The position numbers and the translations under genes are program-made. A stretch of DNA of 64,000 nucleotides from Oscillospiraceae bacterium (GTDB taxonomy: Bacteria; Bacillota; Clostridia; Oscillospirales; Oscillospiraceae): assembly GCA_009781695.1 (NCBI GenBank), contig WQVH01000001.1:55277-119276 (forward strand). The letters run 5' to 3'. The notes beneath the pieces were generated by a model. It made no database searches, was not told the origin of the DNA, and saw only the letters and a program-made list of their open reading frames with translations. Positions 1 through 8,749 of the stretch are shown in pieces; positions within the stretch are counted from its first letter, which is position 1, and the number at the start of each line of letters is the position of its first letter.

Positions 1-1368
1 CTATTAGTCATTACACTCGCACTTCTGATATGTTTAGGAAGTGTACTCCCGGCACTGGCAAGCGAACTCAATCAAAGCGGCGCCTTAGTCGGAACCGAGA
101 GCAATCCCGTTGAGGCAACCATCACCAAACAACTCAGAATGCCTGTAGAAACAACCACTCCAAATGTAGTTTTCAATTTCTTAGCTACCAAAATCAGTGT
201 AGACGGCGAGACAAGCGCTGAAGATCTGGCGCGTATGCCGGAACTTGCTAACCTGATCGCCAGCTTTAGCACAAGCGACACAACACCTACTTTCACTGTC
301 AACAATGTCATGTCGTTCATGAAGGAGACCGGCAACATTTTTGATGATGTCACCTTCCCACACGCCGGTATTTTTGTATACCAAATCACAGAAGTGCATC
401 CTGAAGATGCCGAAGAAGATGATGAAGATAACGAAGAGGCTACCGGTGGAATACCGCACGAAACCATGAGATATTCAACCGCTGTATATACACTCACCGT
501 TTATGTCTCAAACACCGCCGACGGCAAGGGCACATATGTCAGTGGTCTGGGCACGGTCGTCTCCTCAACTGACCTTGATACACAAGCCGAAGGCAGCAAA
601 GTTGACCCCACTCCGGGCGGCAATGGCGAAGAATACTTTTTCAGCCAAATGATCTTTACCAATGACTTTGTAAGAACCAATGGTGCCGATGACCCTAGAA
701 ATCCGGATCCTGTTAACGAGTCTACCCTGTCTATAAGCAAAGAAGTTGAGGGTGAACTGGCCAGCAGAGAACAATATTTCCAGTTTGACATCACACTCAA
801 TATTCCCTTTATCGTAACGAATGTGCCCACCTATTACAGAGCATATGTTGTTCAAGGTGGCGCCGTCATAGATCCCTCCAACAATGTATACCGTGCCGCC
901 GATTCCGGTAATGATGAGGATGAGGACGAGGACGAGACTGCGGGTGCAGATATCTCCGCTCTGATCGGCACAGATGCCGGTGGCACTTACATCAAAATTG
1001 CCTCTAATGCAACGACTACTTTTTTCCTGAAAGACGGACAACGTCTGGTATTTGTTGACACACCGGTCGGCACAAGTTATGACGTGACAGAATCAGCAGC
1101 AACCCACTATGTTCCCAGATTTTCGATCACAACAGACGGCACCAAAGCCGCAGAAGTTCCGGGAAGTTTGAACACAGCACTTGCTACCACAGAGCAATTT
1201 GTAGGTGAGCGCGCAAACAGCGCTGATTTCACAAACTTCCGTGACTTTATCGCACCCACCGGACTGAGCTTAAATGATCTACCTTTTATCGGATTGATTG
1301 CGCTGGCACTCGGCACTTTGATCATTTTCATTCTGGCCAAAACCCGTAGAAGACATTACGACCGCTAA
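1..1368 (+). CDS. FctA-like sortase-anchored pilin subunit, 5' end outside the window
   Basis: The frame is open from base 1, so the start codon lies upstream and 455 residues are visible. They begin inside a signal-peptide hydrophobic core that ends in a plausible ALAS cleavage site. A region with the TMP-type opening typical of FctA/Spy0128 pilin domains follows (here LRMPVETTTPN then VVFNF), and a second similar beta-rich half comes after. The C-end has the cell-wall sorting signal IAPTG, a hydrophobic stretch and the basic tail KTRRRHYDR. Two very acidic Glu/Asp runs lie in loops. The family forms covalent surface pili polymerised by a dedicated sortase, and the class B sortase directly downstream fits that. 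Backbone versus minor pilin cannot be decided. Confidence 0.8.
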   Translation, partial: LLVITLALLICLGSVLPALASELNQSGALVGTESNPVEATITKQLRMPVETTTPNVVFNFLATKISVDGETSAEDLARMPELANLIASFSTSDTTPTFTVNNVMSFMKETGNIFDDVTFPHAGIFVYQITEVHPEDAEEDDEDNEEATGGIPHETMRYSTAVYTLTVYVSNTADGKGTYVSGLGTVVSSTDLDTQAEGSKVDPTPGGNGEEYFFSQMIFTNDFVRTNGADDPRNPDPVNESTLSISKEVEGELASREQYFQFDITLNIPFIVTNVPTYYRAYVVQGGAVIDPSNNVYRAADSGNDEDEDEDETAGADISALIGTDAGGTYIKIASNATTTFFLKDGQRLVFVDTPVGTSYDVTESAATHYVPRFSITTDGTKAAEVPGSLNTALATTEQFVGERANSADFTNFRDFIAPTGLSLNDLPFIGLIALALGTLIIFILAKTRRRHYDR

Positions 1369-1380
1369 GCACTTTATTCC

Positions 1381-1431
1381 GGGAACTGTCCGGTGTAGCG
1401 ATACGCAAGCTGACAGTTTCCGGATACACCG
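1381..1431 (+). promoter_or_regulatory. Two mutually exclusive hairpins between pilin and sortase
   Basis: GGGAACTGTC (1381-1390) can pair with GACAGTTTCC (1412-1421, one mismatch). CGGTGTA (1391-1397) can pair perfectly with TACACCG (1425-1431). The pairings interleave, so they would exclude each other or form a pseudoknot. No T-run follows, so this is not a simple terminator. It may set the pilin:sortase expression ratio or be an mRNA processing site. Confidence 0.4.
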
Positions 1432-1485
1432 CACCGGTACAGATGATCGTTTGTTCAGACTCACGTTCAAGTAGGAGAATCCCAT

Positions 1486-2415
1486 ATGGAAATCGCAGCT
1501 AAAATTGGTAGGAAAAGCATACGGCTTGTACACTGGTTTATCGATTTATTCATACTGATCATTATCTTTTTGCTCATTGCCTTTAGCTGTTATGCCATAT
1601 GGGATTCGGGACAGGTACACAACATAGCCAGTCATAGACAGTACGAAATGTACAAGCCTACGGTCGCAGGTGACACGACATCTTTTGAGGACTTGCAGAC
1701 TATTAATCCGGATGTGTTTGCATGGCTGACAGTTTATGGAACCAACATAGACTATCCGGTAGTTCAAGGACAAGATAACAAGATATATGTCAACACCAAC
1801 GCAAGAGGCAGACACGCACTTTCCGGCGCAATATTTCTGGACTTTCGCAGCGCCCCGGACTTTTCGGATTTTAACAGTATCTTATATGGACATCACATGG
1901 AAAATCGCGTCATGTTCGGGGAGATCGCACTATTTTCCGACAGAGGTTATTTTGAAGCACGTCGATATGGGATGTTATATTTCGATGGCAAGGAGCATGG
2001 CTTAGAGTTTTTTGCTTTTGTGCACACCGATGCTTATGACACCACAGTATTCAAAACCGCAATTACAGAACCGGATGAGCAGCAAGCATATCTTGATTTA
2101 TTGTTGCAAACAGCTGTACACACACGCAACTATGTCCCGGTAACAGTCAGTGATAGGATCGTTTTGCTCTCTACATGCTCACCAAACTCCACCAATGGGC
2201 GGGATATACTTATCGGTAGAATTATTGCCGAGGTTCATGATGATCCTTTCTTCGTGGATACACCCGTCAGCACCCCGATAATTCCGGTAATCGATGAAAT
2301 TTCCGGACTGTGGACACAGCTTGACATGTGGGCTCGGATCAGCATCGCAGCGGTGATATCCCTGCTGATCTTGCTTCTGATTATCTCAATAATCAAAAGA
2401 CGAAAAAGACGTTAA
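1486..2415 (+). CDS. Class B sortase (pilus-type)
   Basis: This is a membrane-anchored transpeptidase that cleaves sorting signals and joins pilin subunits or attaches them to the wall. Residues 15-38 form an N-terminal membrane anchor and residues 280-303 a second, C-terminal helix ending in KRRKRR. The sortase triad is present: His136 in LYGHHM, Cys231 in LSTCSP and Arg239 in GRDILIG. The NPDVFAWLTV and IDYPVVQG segments are typical of class B (SrtB) enzymes found with FctA-type pilins. The start at ATG 1486 follows a TAGGAGA ribosome site. It lies 117 bp after the first pilin gene and probably acts on it. Confidence 0.9.
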   Translation: MEIAAKIGRKSIRLVHWFIDLFILIIIFLLIAFSCYAIWDSGQVHNIASHRQYEMYKPTVAGDTTSFEDLQTINPDVFAWLTVYGTNIDYPVVQGQDNKIYVNTNARGRHALSGAIFLDFRSAPDFSDFNSILYGHHMENRVMFGEIALFSDRGYFEARRYGMLYFDGKEHGLEFFAFVHTDAYDTTVFKTAITEPDEQQAYLDLLLQTAVHTRNYVPVTVSDRIVLLSTCSPNSTNGRDILIGRIIAEVHDDPFFVDTPVSTPIIPVIDEISGLWTQLDMWARISIAAVISLLILLLIISIIKRRKRR

Positions 2416-2462
2416 CAATGTAGTTAAGAGCGATAAGGCAAACGAAAGGAATGTTCATTATC

Positions 2463-3356
2463 ATGTGTAGGATCACAAGTCAAAAAAAATCCGGAGATAT
2501 AAAAAGGAGGGGCGGCGGTATTTTCGCAGCCGGTCTGGCGCTGATTTGCCTCATCGGCACACTGCTCACCCCAATGGCATATGCTTCAACAAATAGCAGC
2601 CAAGTAATCACAGTAGTACAACATTTTACCAGCGCCGGAGCATCGTCTGCGCCGGATGAGATGTTCACTTACAGTTTAAGCCCAAAAACACCCAATGCGC
2701 TCAAGGCTATTGGAAGCGATACATATACTTTTATGATAACCGGAGCTAACGAGATGCACTTAGATGTCTTAAACTTCACTACGGCGGGACGCTATGTCTA
2801 TGAGCTGAGATGTGTGACGGAAGACAGGTCAAACTATACAATCGATCGGCGTGTGTATACCATTGAGATATACGTCAGTGACAGTAGCCTAACAGCCACA
2901 ATGGTCGTTTATACAGATGACCGTATCAAGGCATCGGATATATCATTTGAGCATACATACACAGCCCCTCCAATCATCCCGGAAAGTGAAAACATCACAC
3001 ATCCTCCGGTCGTTTGGTTGCCTCCCAACTCCGGGGTTGGTGTTCCGGGCGGTAGTGTCACAACCATAAATGAAGGTGCAAATACTCCGGGTACAGAGTT
3101 CAGTGTGCCGGGTACAGAGTTTAGTGAACCAGATATTGTGATAGATATTCCGAGCCGCATCCCTGATGCACCCGCTCCTTCAATCAGCAGACCCCACACA
3201 CCAACCAATGCGCCAAAGACAGGTGATTTCAGCAATCCTGAGCTTTGGACACGACTGATTGTGATTAGCGGCACATTGCTTGTTTTGGTCATTTGGGTTG
3301 GCTGGAAGTCAAGCAGATCAAGCAAGAACACAGAGGAGATGGTTACAGATGAGTAA
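2463..3356 (+). CDS. FctA-like minor pilin with sorting signal
   Basis: An ATG exists at 2451, but the GAAAGGA ribosome site at 2444-2450 touches it. ATG 2463, 12 bases downstream of the site, is the more likely start and gives 297 residues. The protein has a basic N-terminus, a signal helix ending MAYAS, a pilin domain of about 115 residues with the family's YVYELRC and YTIEIYVS strands, a Pro-rich stalk containing two GTEFS repeats, and a sorting signal NAPKTGD followed by a hydrophobic helix. This architecture is shared with FctB/FctA-type accessory pilins. The gene overlaps the next sortase gene by 8 bp, which suggests coupled translation. Confidence 0.8.
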   Translation: MCRITSQKKSGDIKRRGGGIFAAGLALICLIGTLLTPMAYASTNSSQVITVVQHFTSAGASSAPDEMFTYSLSPKTPNALKAIGSDTYTFMITGANEMHLDVLNFTTAGRYVYELRCVTEDRSNYTIDRRVYTIEIYVSDSSLTATMVVYTDDRIKASDISFEHTYTAPPIIPESENITHPPVVWLPPNSGVGVPGGSVTTINEGANTPGTEFSVPGTEFSEPDIVIDIPSRIPDAPAPSISRPHTPTNAPKTGDFSNPELWTRLIVISGTLLVLVIWVGWKSSRSSKNTEEMVTDE

Positions 3357-4143
3357 ACCGGCTAAAGCATTGTTTCTCTGCGTTATTTTTTCTTTGCTTT
3401 CCGTTATCGGCTACAGTAGCTTTCAATTATCAGCCATAAATCGTGATGTTGCCCAAGAATCGCAAGTGCGCGAATGGTCTATGCAATACCGTCCGGTGCA
3501 GAGCCTCCCGACTTCTACTTCTGCTGAGCGCCCCAATGCAGTCAGTACCTCCCAAGCAGTCAGCATATCCCAAGAGGTGAATCAGAGTATCGTCGATTTG
3601 CAAGCGGCAGTGTCCGATGTGGTTGGGTGGCTCACTGTTCCAAATACCATGATTGATTACCCATTTTTGCAGGGTGCGGATAACTATCAGTATCTGCATT
3701 TAGATTTAAACCACGGTCGGTCAGCGGCGGGCAGTGTTTTCATGGATGTACGTAATCATATAGATTTTTCTGACTTTCATTCGATCCTTTATGGTCACAA
3801 TATGAGAAGTGGCAGCATGTTTGGTTCTTTGCAGCGTTTTAACGATCAGGCTTTTTTCGATCTGAACAAAACCGGGCATATTTTCCTTGCCCATAGGACT
3901 TATGAGATTGAATTTATGGCCTTTGCTGTCGTAGCGCCCGATGATGCAATGATGTACAACCCTATGATTGTAGATGAGACAGACAAGCTTGCATTTTTAG
4001 ACTATGTGGCAAGCACTGCGCGATATTATAGGGATATCGGAATCACAGTACATGATCGCATGGTGACATTGTCCACTTGTAATTACGAGTTTGACGATGC
4101 GCGTATGGTGCTGATTGGCAGACTGCGCAATCCGCAACAATAA
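3349..4143 (+). CDS. Class B sortase, second copy
   Basis: The 264-residue reading starts at ATG 3349, just before the stop of the second pilin gene, behind an AGAGGAG site. An N-terminal membrane anchor (about 7-25) is followed by a Ser/Thr-rich linker (50-80) and the sortase fold. The catalytic residues are His150 (LYGHNM), Cys244 (LSTCNY) and Arg252 (ARMVLIG). It is a paralogue of the sortase at 1486 but lacks the C-terminal membrane helix. Each sortase sits directly after one pilin gene, so the likely division of labour is one for polymerisation and one for attachment or for the second pilin. Which does which cannot be read from the sequence. Confidence 0.88.
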   Translation: MSKPAKALFLCVIFSLLSVIGYSSFQLSAINRDVAQESQVREWSMQYRPVQSLPTSTSAERPNAVSTSQAVSISQEVNQSIVDLQAAVSDVVGWLTVPNTMIDYPFLQGADNYQYLHLDLNHGRSAAGSVFMDVRNHIDFSDFHSILYGHNMRSGSMFGSLQRFNDQAFFDLNKTGHIFLAHRTYEIEFMAFAVVAPDDAMMYNPMIVDETDKLAFLDYVASTARYYRDIGITVHDRMVTLSTCNYEFDDARMVLIGRLRNPQQ

Positions 4144-4146
4144 TCA

Positions 4147-4175
4147 TTGACTATTTCCTCACGATGTACTATACT
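4147..4175 (+). promoter_or_regulatory. Sigma-A-type promoter for the mntP leader
   Basis: TTGACT (4147-4152) and TATACT (4170-4175) are separated by 17 bp, just upstream of the riboswitch aptamer. Confidence 0.7.
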
Positions 4176-4185
4176 TACGATGGAA

Positions 4186-4280
4186 TTCGTGAGGGAGTAG
4201 TTTGCACGGTTTACCGTGTGGCAAGTCAACACGCTGACCGATTAATGGTCTGGCTTGTCTTAATTACGAGACTCATGTAT
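4186..4280 (+). promoter_or_regulatory. yybP-ykoY (manganese) riboswitch
   Basis: The leader carries the two conserved segments of this class: GAGGGAGTAG near the 5' end and ACGAGACT near the 3' end. They are closed by a P1 stem, CGTGAG (4188-4193) with CTCATG (4273-4278). Internal hairpins include GCACGG/CCGTGT and GGCAAGTC paired with a GGCTTGTC-containing strand. The class senses Mn2+ and commonly sits before mntP, which is the next gene here. A terminator hairpin at 4319-4360 provides the expression platform. Confidence 0.85.
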
Positions 4281-4318
4281 GGCGCTTAGCTGTGCATGAT
4301 TTTGTCTTTAAATAGATA

Positions 4319-4360
4319 GAAACCCATGAGCAGCTCATCGGCTGATTATGGGTTTTCGTA
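4319..4360 (+). terminator. Riboswitch-controlled terminator
   Basis: AAACCCAT and ATGGGTTT form the outer stem and CAG/CTG the inner stem, followed by TTTT. It lies between the Mn aptamer and the mntP start, as expected for a transcriptional on-switch. Confidence 0.75.
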
Positions 4361-4376
4361 TTACAGGAGTGTATGT

Positions 4377-4991
4377 ATGAATTGGATCGAACTGTTTTTA
4401 ATTGCTGTCGGGCTTTCAATGGATGCGCTTGCTGTGGCGATATGCCTGGGGCTGTCACTGGCGAAAATAAGTATCAAAAAAGCCCTGATTGTCGGGCTTT
4501 ATTTCGGGATTTTTCAGGCAGGGATGCCTGTCATTGGGTATATCGTGGCCAGCCAATTTGCCGAGCATGTCATCCAATATACTCATTGGGTTGTCTTCGG
4601 TCTTCTAGCGTTTCTCGGTGTCAAGATGATATGGGGTAGTTTAAAAAAAGAAACATGCGCAGATCGGGTGTGTTCCGCTATGCCTTGTGCCGATAGAACA
4701 TGTCCCGGGATTAGATCAGATGCCACGTTGAAGCCCTCCAAGATGATTCCTCTGGCACTGGCCACCAGCGTAGATGCAATGGCGGTGGGTGTGTCTTTTG
4801 CTTTTTTGTATGTGCACATTGTTCCGGCAGTTTCACTTATCGGGGTTATTACGCTGGTTATTTCGATGTTGGGTGTAAAGATCGGAAGTGTCTTTGGGGC
4901 AAAGTTTAAGTCAAAGGCTGAGTTGGCTGGCGGAATTATCTTAGTAGCCATGGGGCTGAAGGTGCTGCTTGAGTATTTGCTGGGGCTGTAA
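4377..4991 (+). CDS. mntP: Manganese efflux pump MntP
   Basis: This polytopic membrane protein exports Mn2+. The start at ATG 4377 follows an AGGAG site with 9 bases between; the frame is open upstream but that part overlaps the riboswitch terminator. The 204 residues carry the two family signatures, GLSMDALAVAICLGL in helix 1 and ATSVDAMAVGVSFAF in helix 4, with the paired Asp residues used for metal transport. The loop between helices 3 and 4 has an unusual cysteine-rich insert with the pattern C-x4-C-x4-C-x4-C (residues about 92-107), plus one more downstream residue set CPG. The family is usually near 190 residues, so the insert explains the extra length. The riboswitch supports the Mn assignment. 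Confidence 0.92.
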   Translation: MNWIELFLIAVGLSMDALAVAICLGLSLAKISIKKALIVGLYFGIFQAGMPVIGYIVASQFAEHVIQYTHWVVFGLLAFLGVKMIWGSLKKETCADRVCSAMPCADRTCPGIRSDATLKPSKMIPLALATSVDAMAVGVSFAFLYVHIVPAVSLIGVITLVISMLGVKIGSVFGAKFKSKAELAGGIILVAMGLKVLLEYLLGL

Positions 4992-5036
4992 AATAACTGC
5001 CGCCTGCGACACAAAAATCGTAAGCGACAGCTATAT

Positions 5037-5063
5037 GTGTTCAGATACCCCGTGAAGTGTAAC
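5037..5063 (-). repeat. Dispersed 27-bp repeat, copy 1
   Basis: Read on the minus strand, this begins GTTACACTTCAC and continues GGGTATCTGAACAC. It matches 63879-63907 except for one base change and a 2-base insertion. It also resembles the terminal inverted repeat of the element at 56961. It lies between mntP and the end of the ABC transporter operon. Confidence 0.6.
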
Positions 5064-5077
5064 ATATTTCCCGAAAA

Positions 5078-6100
5078 TTACGCCACAGTCTTCTCGGCTT
5101 GCTTCTTCTGCAAAAATTCAAGACTCAGTGCGAAAACAAGCAATCCGCCGGACGCCACGTGATGCCATCCGGGGCCTATGCCCATTACGGTCATACCGTT
5201 TGAAAAAGTATTGAGTACGAGCAGGCCTACGAAAGCGCCGAGCATTCCACCTGAACCGCCGCCAAGAATTATGCCGCCCAGAACAGCCGCTGTGATTCCT
5301 TGGAAACGCTGTGCAACAAGCCCCTGCATGTTCGCCGATTGCAGACGCGCCACAAGTGTTATGCCCGCAGCAGATGAGAACAGCCCGCAAATGATAAAAA
5401 GTATGTAGGACATCTTCTTAGGATTGATGCCACAGAGCATAGAGGCCTGCGGATTTCCTCCAACCAGATAAATCTGACGGCCAAACTTGGTCATATGAAG
5501 CAATATCCCTATGATCGTCATGAGTAAAAAAGCCAATAACGCGGAAACGGGAACACCCGGGAAGTTGCGAAATCCCAATAACATGTGACTGCCAAACCAG
5601 TGCATCGTTGTGTCACGGATAGGGATAATCCTGTTTTGGGCGATCATGATGACAAAACCTGTACCGATGAGACTGGTTGCAAGGGTGGCAATAAACGGAG
5701 CCATATTGAGTTCATTTACAAGTGCGGCATTTACAAGCCCGAATAGCACCCCTACGCACAATGCAAGCAAAATTGCTGGGAACAACGGAACGCCTTCACG
5801 CAATACAAACGCCAAAAACATGCCGCATAATGTACCGTTTGCGCCTGTAGATAAATCAAGCTTTCCTGAAATCATAAGCAGCGCAACACCTTGTGTTAAA
5901 AATGCGCTGACCGCCATCATATTAAGAATATTCATCAGATTTCTGGGGTCTAAGCTGCGACCTTCTGAAAGAACTGCAAAAATAACAAGTATAACAAAAA
6001 ACAGAAGCAACATCATCAATGTGCGCTTTCGCATCAACAAAGACAGCAACGAAAACTTTTGCTTTTGCACTGTATCGGGACTCAATGTTTGATTTGACAT
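5078..6100 (-). CDS. Ribose-type ABC transporter permease (distal copy)
   Basis: This is an inner-membrane channel subunit of a CUT2/ribose-class importer (RbsC-like). The start at 6100 follows AAGGAGG with 9 bases between, giving 340 residues; the longer open frame upstream lacks such a site. About ten hydrophobic helices are visible. Family landmarks include GKLDLSTGAN near residue 80, the cytoplasmic EAA-like loop FGRQIYLVGGNPQAS..GINPKK and the AAVLGGIILGGGSG segment. It is the last gene of the four-gene minus-strand operon and partners the second permease at 7661, so the channel may be a heterodimer. The substrate is unknown. Confidence 0.88.
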   Translation of the reverse strand: MSNQTLSPDTVQKQKFSLLSLLMRKRTLMMLLLFFVILVIFAVLSEGRSLDPRNLMNILNMMAVSAFLTQGVALLMISGKLDLSTGANGTLCGMFLAFVLREGVPLFPAILLALCVGVLFGLVNAALVNELNMAPFIATLATSLIGTGFVIMIAQNRIIPIRDTTMHWFGSHMLLGFRNFPGVPVSALLAFLLMTIIGILLHMTKFGRQIYLVGGNPQASMLCGINPKKMSYILFIICGLFSSAAGITLVARLQSANMQGLVAQRFQGITAAVLGGIILGGGSGGMLGAFVGLLVLNTFSNGMTVMGIGPGWHHVASGGLLVFALSLEFLQKKQAEKTVA

Positions 6101-6162
6101 GATTACTGACCTCCTTTTAAGATTCATCTGTATAGCGTTTTTGTGCACTTATTTCAAAAATA

Positions 6163-7656
6163 CTATACTAACATCGCAAGCGAAAGAACATTTTCTTCCG
6201 TCGCCTCTTCACGCATCACGGTGCCTGTGATTTGTCCGTTCTGCATGACAATGATTCTGTCGGCAACATTGATCACTTCTGTCAGCTCGGATGAGATGAA
6301 TATTACGGCAAGACCACTTTTTGCCAAATCGCATACAAGTTGATAAATTTCTGCCTTTGTTCCAACATCAATGCCCTTGGTCGGCTCATCTAAAATGAGC
6401 AATTTCGTTGAATTTCTGGAGTTCGTCCAACGACCGAGAATGACTTTTTGTTGGTTTCCGCCCGATAACTCACGTGTGATTTTGTTTATGCTTGGTGTGC
6501 GGATAGTATATTGCCTAACCGCTTCTTCTGTAAGTTCGCGTTCTAATTTCTTATTTAGGAACAATCCGGATTTGATTCTTGACAAAATCGGCATCGTGAC
6601 ATTCTCACGGATAGTTCTAAATAACAACAATCCTTGATCTTTGCGGTCTTCGGGACATAGAGCGATACCTGCTTTGATTGCATCTTTAGGTTCTTTGAAC
6701 GTTACTTTCTTGCCGTCAAAATGGATCTCGCCGGAGCTGATCATGTCTGCACCGAATACTGCACGTGCAACCTCTGTACGTCCTGCACCAATCAGTCCTG
6801 CAAATCCAAGAACCTCTCCTTTACGTATCGTGAATGATACATCTTTTAGCTTGTTTGTATTTAAGTCTTTGACTTCTAAAATCACATCGCCGATTTGGTC
6901 GTTGCGCTTAAGATTTGCATATGTATCACCCAAGTCACGACCGATCATGGCCTTAATGAGCTCATTTTCATTGGTCTGACTTGTGGTCAATTGAGATACC
7001 AGCAGCCCATCTTTGAGCACAACGATTTCATCGGTGACCTGAAATATTTCAGCCAAGCGATGAGATACATAGATAATGATTTTGCCTTCTGCTTTGAGTT
7101 GATCAATGAGGCCAAACAAGACATTGATTTCTGATTCTGTAAGCGGGGCGGTGGGCTCATCAAAGGCAATGATTCTGGAGTTGCGGCGGTACGCTTTCAT
7201 AATTTCGACCATCTGCTGATGCGCAACGGACAATCGTCCAACCAAATCATCAGGGTCGATAGGCATTGCAAACTTATCAATAATTGCATTACTCTCGCTG
7301 CGCAACTTCTTCTTGTCAATTGTGCCCAGTTTCGTCTTTGGCTGTGCTCCCGGAAATATATTCTCCATTACAGTAAGCGAAGGTACAAGCTGCCGCTCTT
7401 GGGAAATTACACTGATGCCCATTTTGATGGCATCATTAGGCGCGCTATAAATTTGTTCTTCACCATTTATAGTAATCTTTCCGGAATTAGGACTCACATC
7501 GCCGCTCAATATCCTCAGTAATGTGCTCTTGCCGGCGCCGTTTTCACCGAGCAGAGCCAGAACATTTCCACTTTTTGCTGAAAAAGATACATCCTGTAAT
7601 GCCCTGACTCCGGGATAGCTTTTGCATATATTTTTAAATTCTAATATATCGCCCAT
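6163..7656 (-). CDS. Ribose-type ABC transporter ATPase with two nucleotide-binding domains
   Basis: This RbsA/MglA-like protein energises the two permeases. ATG 7656 is preferred over the GTG at 7668 because the AGAAAGG site is 11 bases away. The first domain has Walker A GENGAGKST, an altered signature LSVAHQQ and Walker B RIIAFDEPT. The second has a degenerate Walker A (GLIGAGRTE), the signature LSGGNQQ and Walker B LLILDEPT. This asymmetry is normal for the family. It starts 4 bases after the stop of the upstream permease. Confidence 0.9.
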   Translation of the reverse strand: MGDILEFKNICKSYPGVRALQDVSFSAKSGNVLALLGENGAGKSTLLRILSGDVSPNSGKITINGEEQIYSAPNDAIKMGISVISQERQLVPSLTVMENIFPGAQPKTKLGTIDKKKLRSESNAIIDKFAMPIDPDDLVGRLSVAHQQMVEIMKAYRRNSRIIAFDEPTAPLTESEINVLFGLIDQLKAEGKIIIYVSHRLAEIFQVTDEIVVLKDGLLVSQLTTSQTNENELIKAMIGRDLGDTYANLKRNDQIGDVILEVKDLNTNKLKDVSFTIRKGEVLGFAGLIGAGRTEVARAVFGADMISSGEIHFDGKKVTFKEPKDAIKAGIALCPEDRKDQGLLLFRTIRENVTMPILSRIKSGLFLNKKLERELTEEAVRQYTIRTPSINKITRELSGGNQQKVILGRWTNSRNSTKLLILDEPTKGIDVGTKAEIYQLVCDLAKSGLAVIFISSELTEVINVADRIIVMQNGQITGTVMREEATEENVLSLAMLV

Positions 7657-7660
7657 CACA

Positions 7661-8659
7661 TTACACACCTTTCTGAAGTTTTAGCTTTTTCTTTGTAGTG
7701 ATTAAGCCAAGAGACTTCTTGCGTGAGCGCTCGTTTAAAAAGTCCATTGTCAAAGCAATGAGCAAAAGAGCGCCCGATGCCATGGTGATCCATTGTGTCG
7801 CAAGTCCTATAGAGGTAAGCCCAAAATTAAATATATTGAGCATTGCAATCCCGATCAGACAACCAATCATGCTGCCCGAACCGCCGCCAAATGCAACACC
7901 GCCCAGTATGGCTGCCGTTACCGCATTCATCTGCCAATCGGCAGCCGCAGCAGGGGCGGCCGAAGCCATGCGAGAGGTGAACATGACACCGGCAAGTGAG
8001 GATAATGTACCGGCGATAATATAAAGTATTGCACGAACTTTCTTTGGGTTGATTCCAGCCAGACGGGCTGCATACTCATTGCCGCCAACCATGTAGATGC
8101 TTCTTCCAAAACGTGTCTTTGTCAAAATCAATCCAAATCCAACGATAAGCAGTGTCATGATGACAAAGGGAATAGGGAAAATCCACAACATTCTGGCACC
8201 CCATCTAAAGCCCTCTACGGTGACGGCAATATCTTGTGCATTGGTGATAATGAGATTGACCCCTTGAAGCATCTGAGAAAGCGCAATCGTCATAATAAAT
8301 GACATGACATTTACTTTTGTGATAAAAAATGCGTTGATGGCGCCCAAGCAGGCTCCGAGAACCAATGTAATCAGTATTGCCAGCGGCCACGGTATACCCA
8401 TGGCAATCATCGTCGCACAAATAACTCCGCTGAAAAGTGCAACGAAGGTCATGGAAAGGTCGATGCCGCCACCGATAAACAAAAGAGCCATTCCGACAGT
8501 CATTACTCCGGTCACACTCATGGTCTGCATGATGCCTTGCAGATTGCCCATTCTCCTAAAATTATCGTTATTGATGGTAAATGCGACAAAAATGACTATC
8601 GTTATCAACAAGAGGACAGCTTCTTTGGATCTGATGAGCCGCATTATCTTCTGTTGCAT
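7661..8659 (-). CDS. Ribose-type ABC transporter permease (proximal copy)
   Basis: The 332-residue permease of the CUT2 class begins after AGGGGGAA. It has the family segments GGGIDLSM, FGRSIYMVGGNEYAARLAGINPKK and AAILGGVAFGGGSG. It is clearly paralogous to the permease at 5078 but not a recent copy, since many positions differ. Gene order is binding protein, permease, ATPase, permease. Two different permeases are common where the importer serves a substrate other than ribose. Confidence 0.9.
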   Translation of the reverse strand: MQQKIMRLIRSKEAVLLLITIVIFVAFTINNDNFRRMGNLQGIMQTMSVTGVMTVGMALLFIGGGIDLSMTFVALFSGVICATMIAMGIPWPLAILITLVLGACLGAINAFFITKVNVMSFIMTIALSQMLQGVNLIITNAQDIAVTVEGFRWGARMLWIFPIPFVIMTLLIVGFGLILTKTRFGRSIYMVGGNEYAARLAGINPKKVRAILYIIAGTLSSLAGVMFTSRMASAAPAAAADWQMNAVTAAILGGVAFGGGSGSMIGCLIGIAMLNIFNFGLTSIGLATQWITMASGALLLIALTMDFLNERSRKKSLGLITTKKKLKLQKGV

Positions 8660-8694
8660 TGTTTGTAATTCCCCCTATTTAGAAAGTAATAGAG

Positions 8695-8731
8695 TTTGGT
8701 ACATCGAACAGGTGAGGCTCGATGTACCAAA
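8695..8731 (-). promoter_or_regulatory. Intercistronic hairpin after the binding-protein gene
   Basis: A perfect 13-bp inverted repeat, TTTGGTACATCGA with TCGATGTACCAAA, surrounds an 11-base loop. No T-run follows on the minus strand. Hairpins here in ABC operons often stabilise the binding-protein part of the mRNA, giving more binding protein than membrane subunits. Confidence 0.6.
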
Positions 8732-8749
8732 TGCGATCGTATGCGAGAA

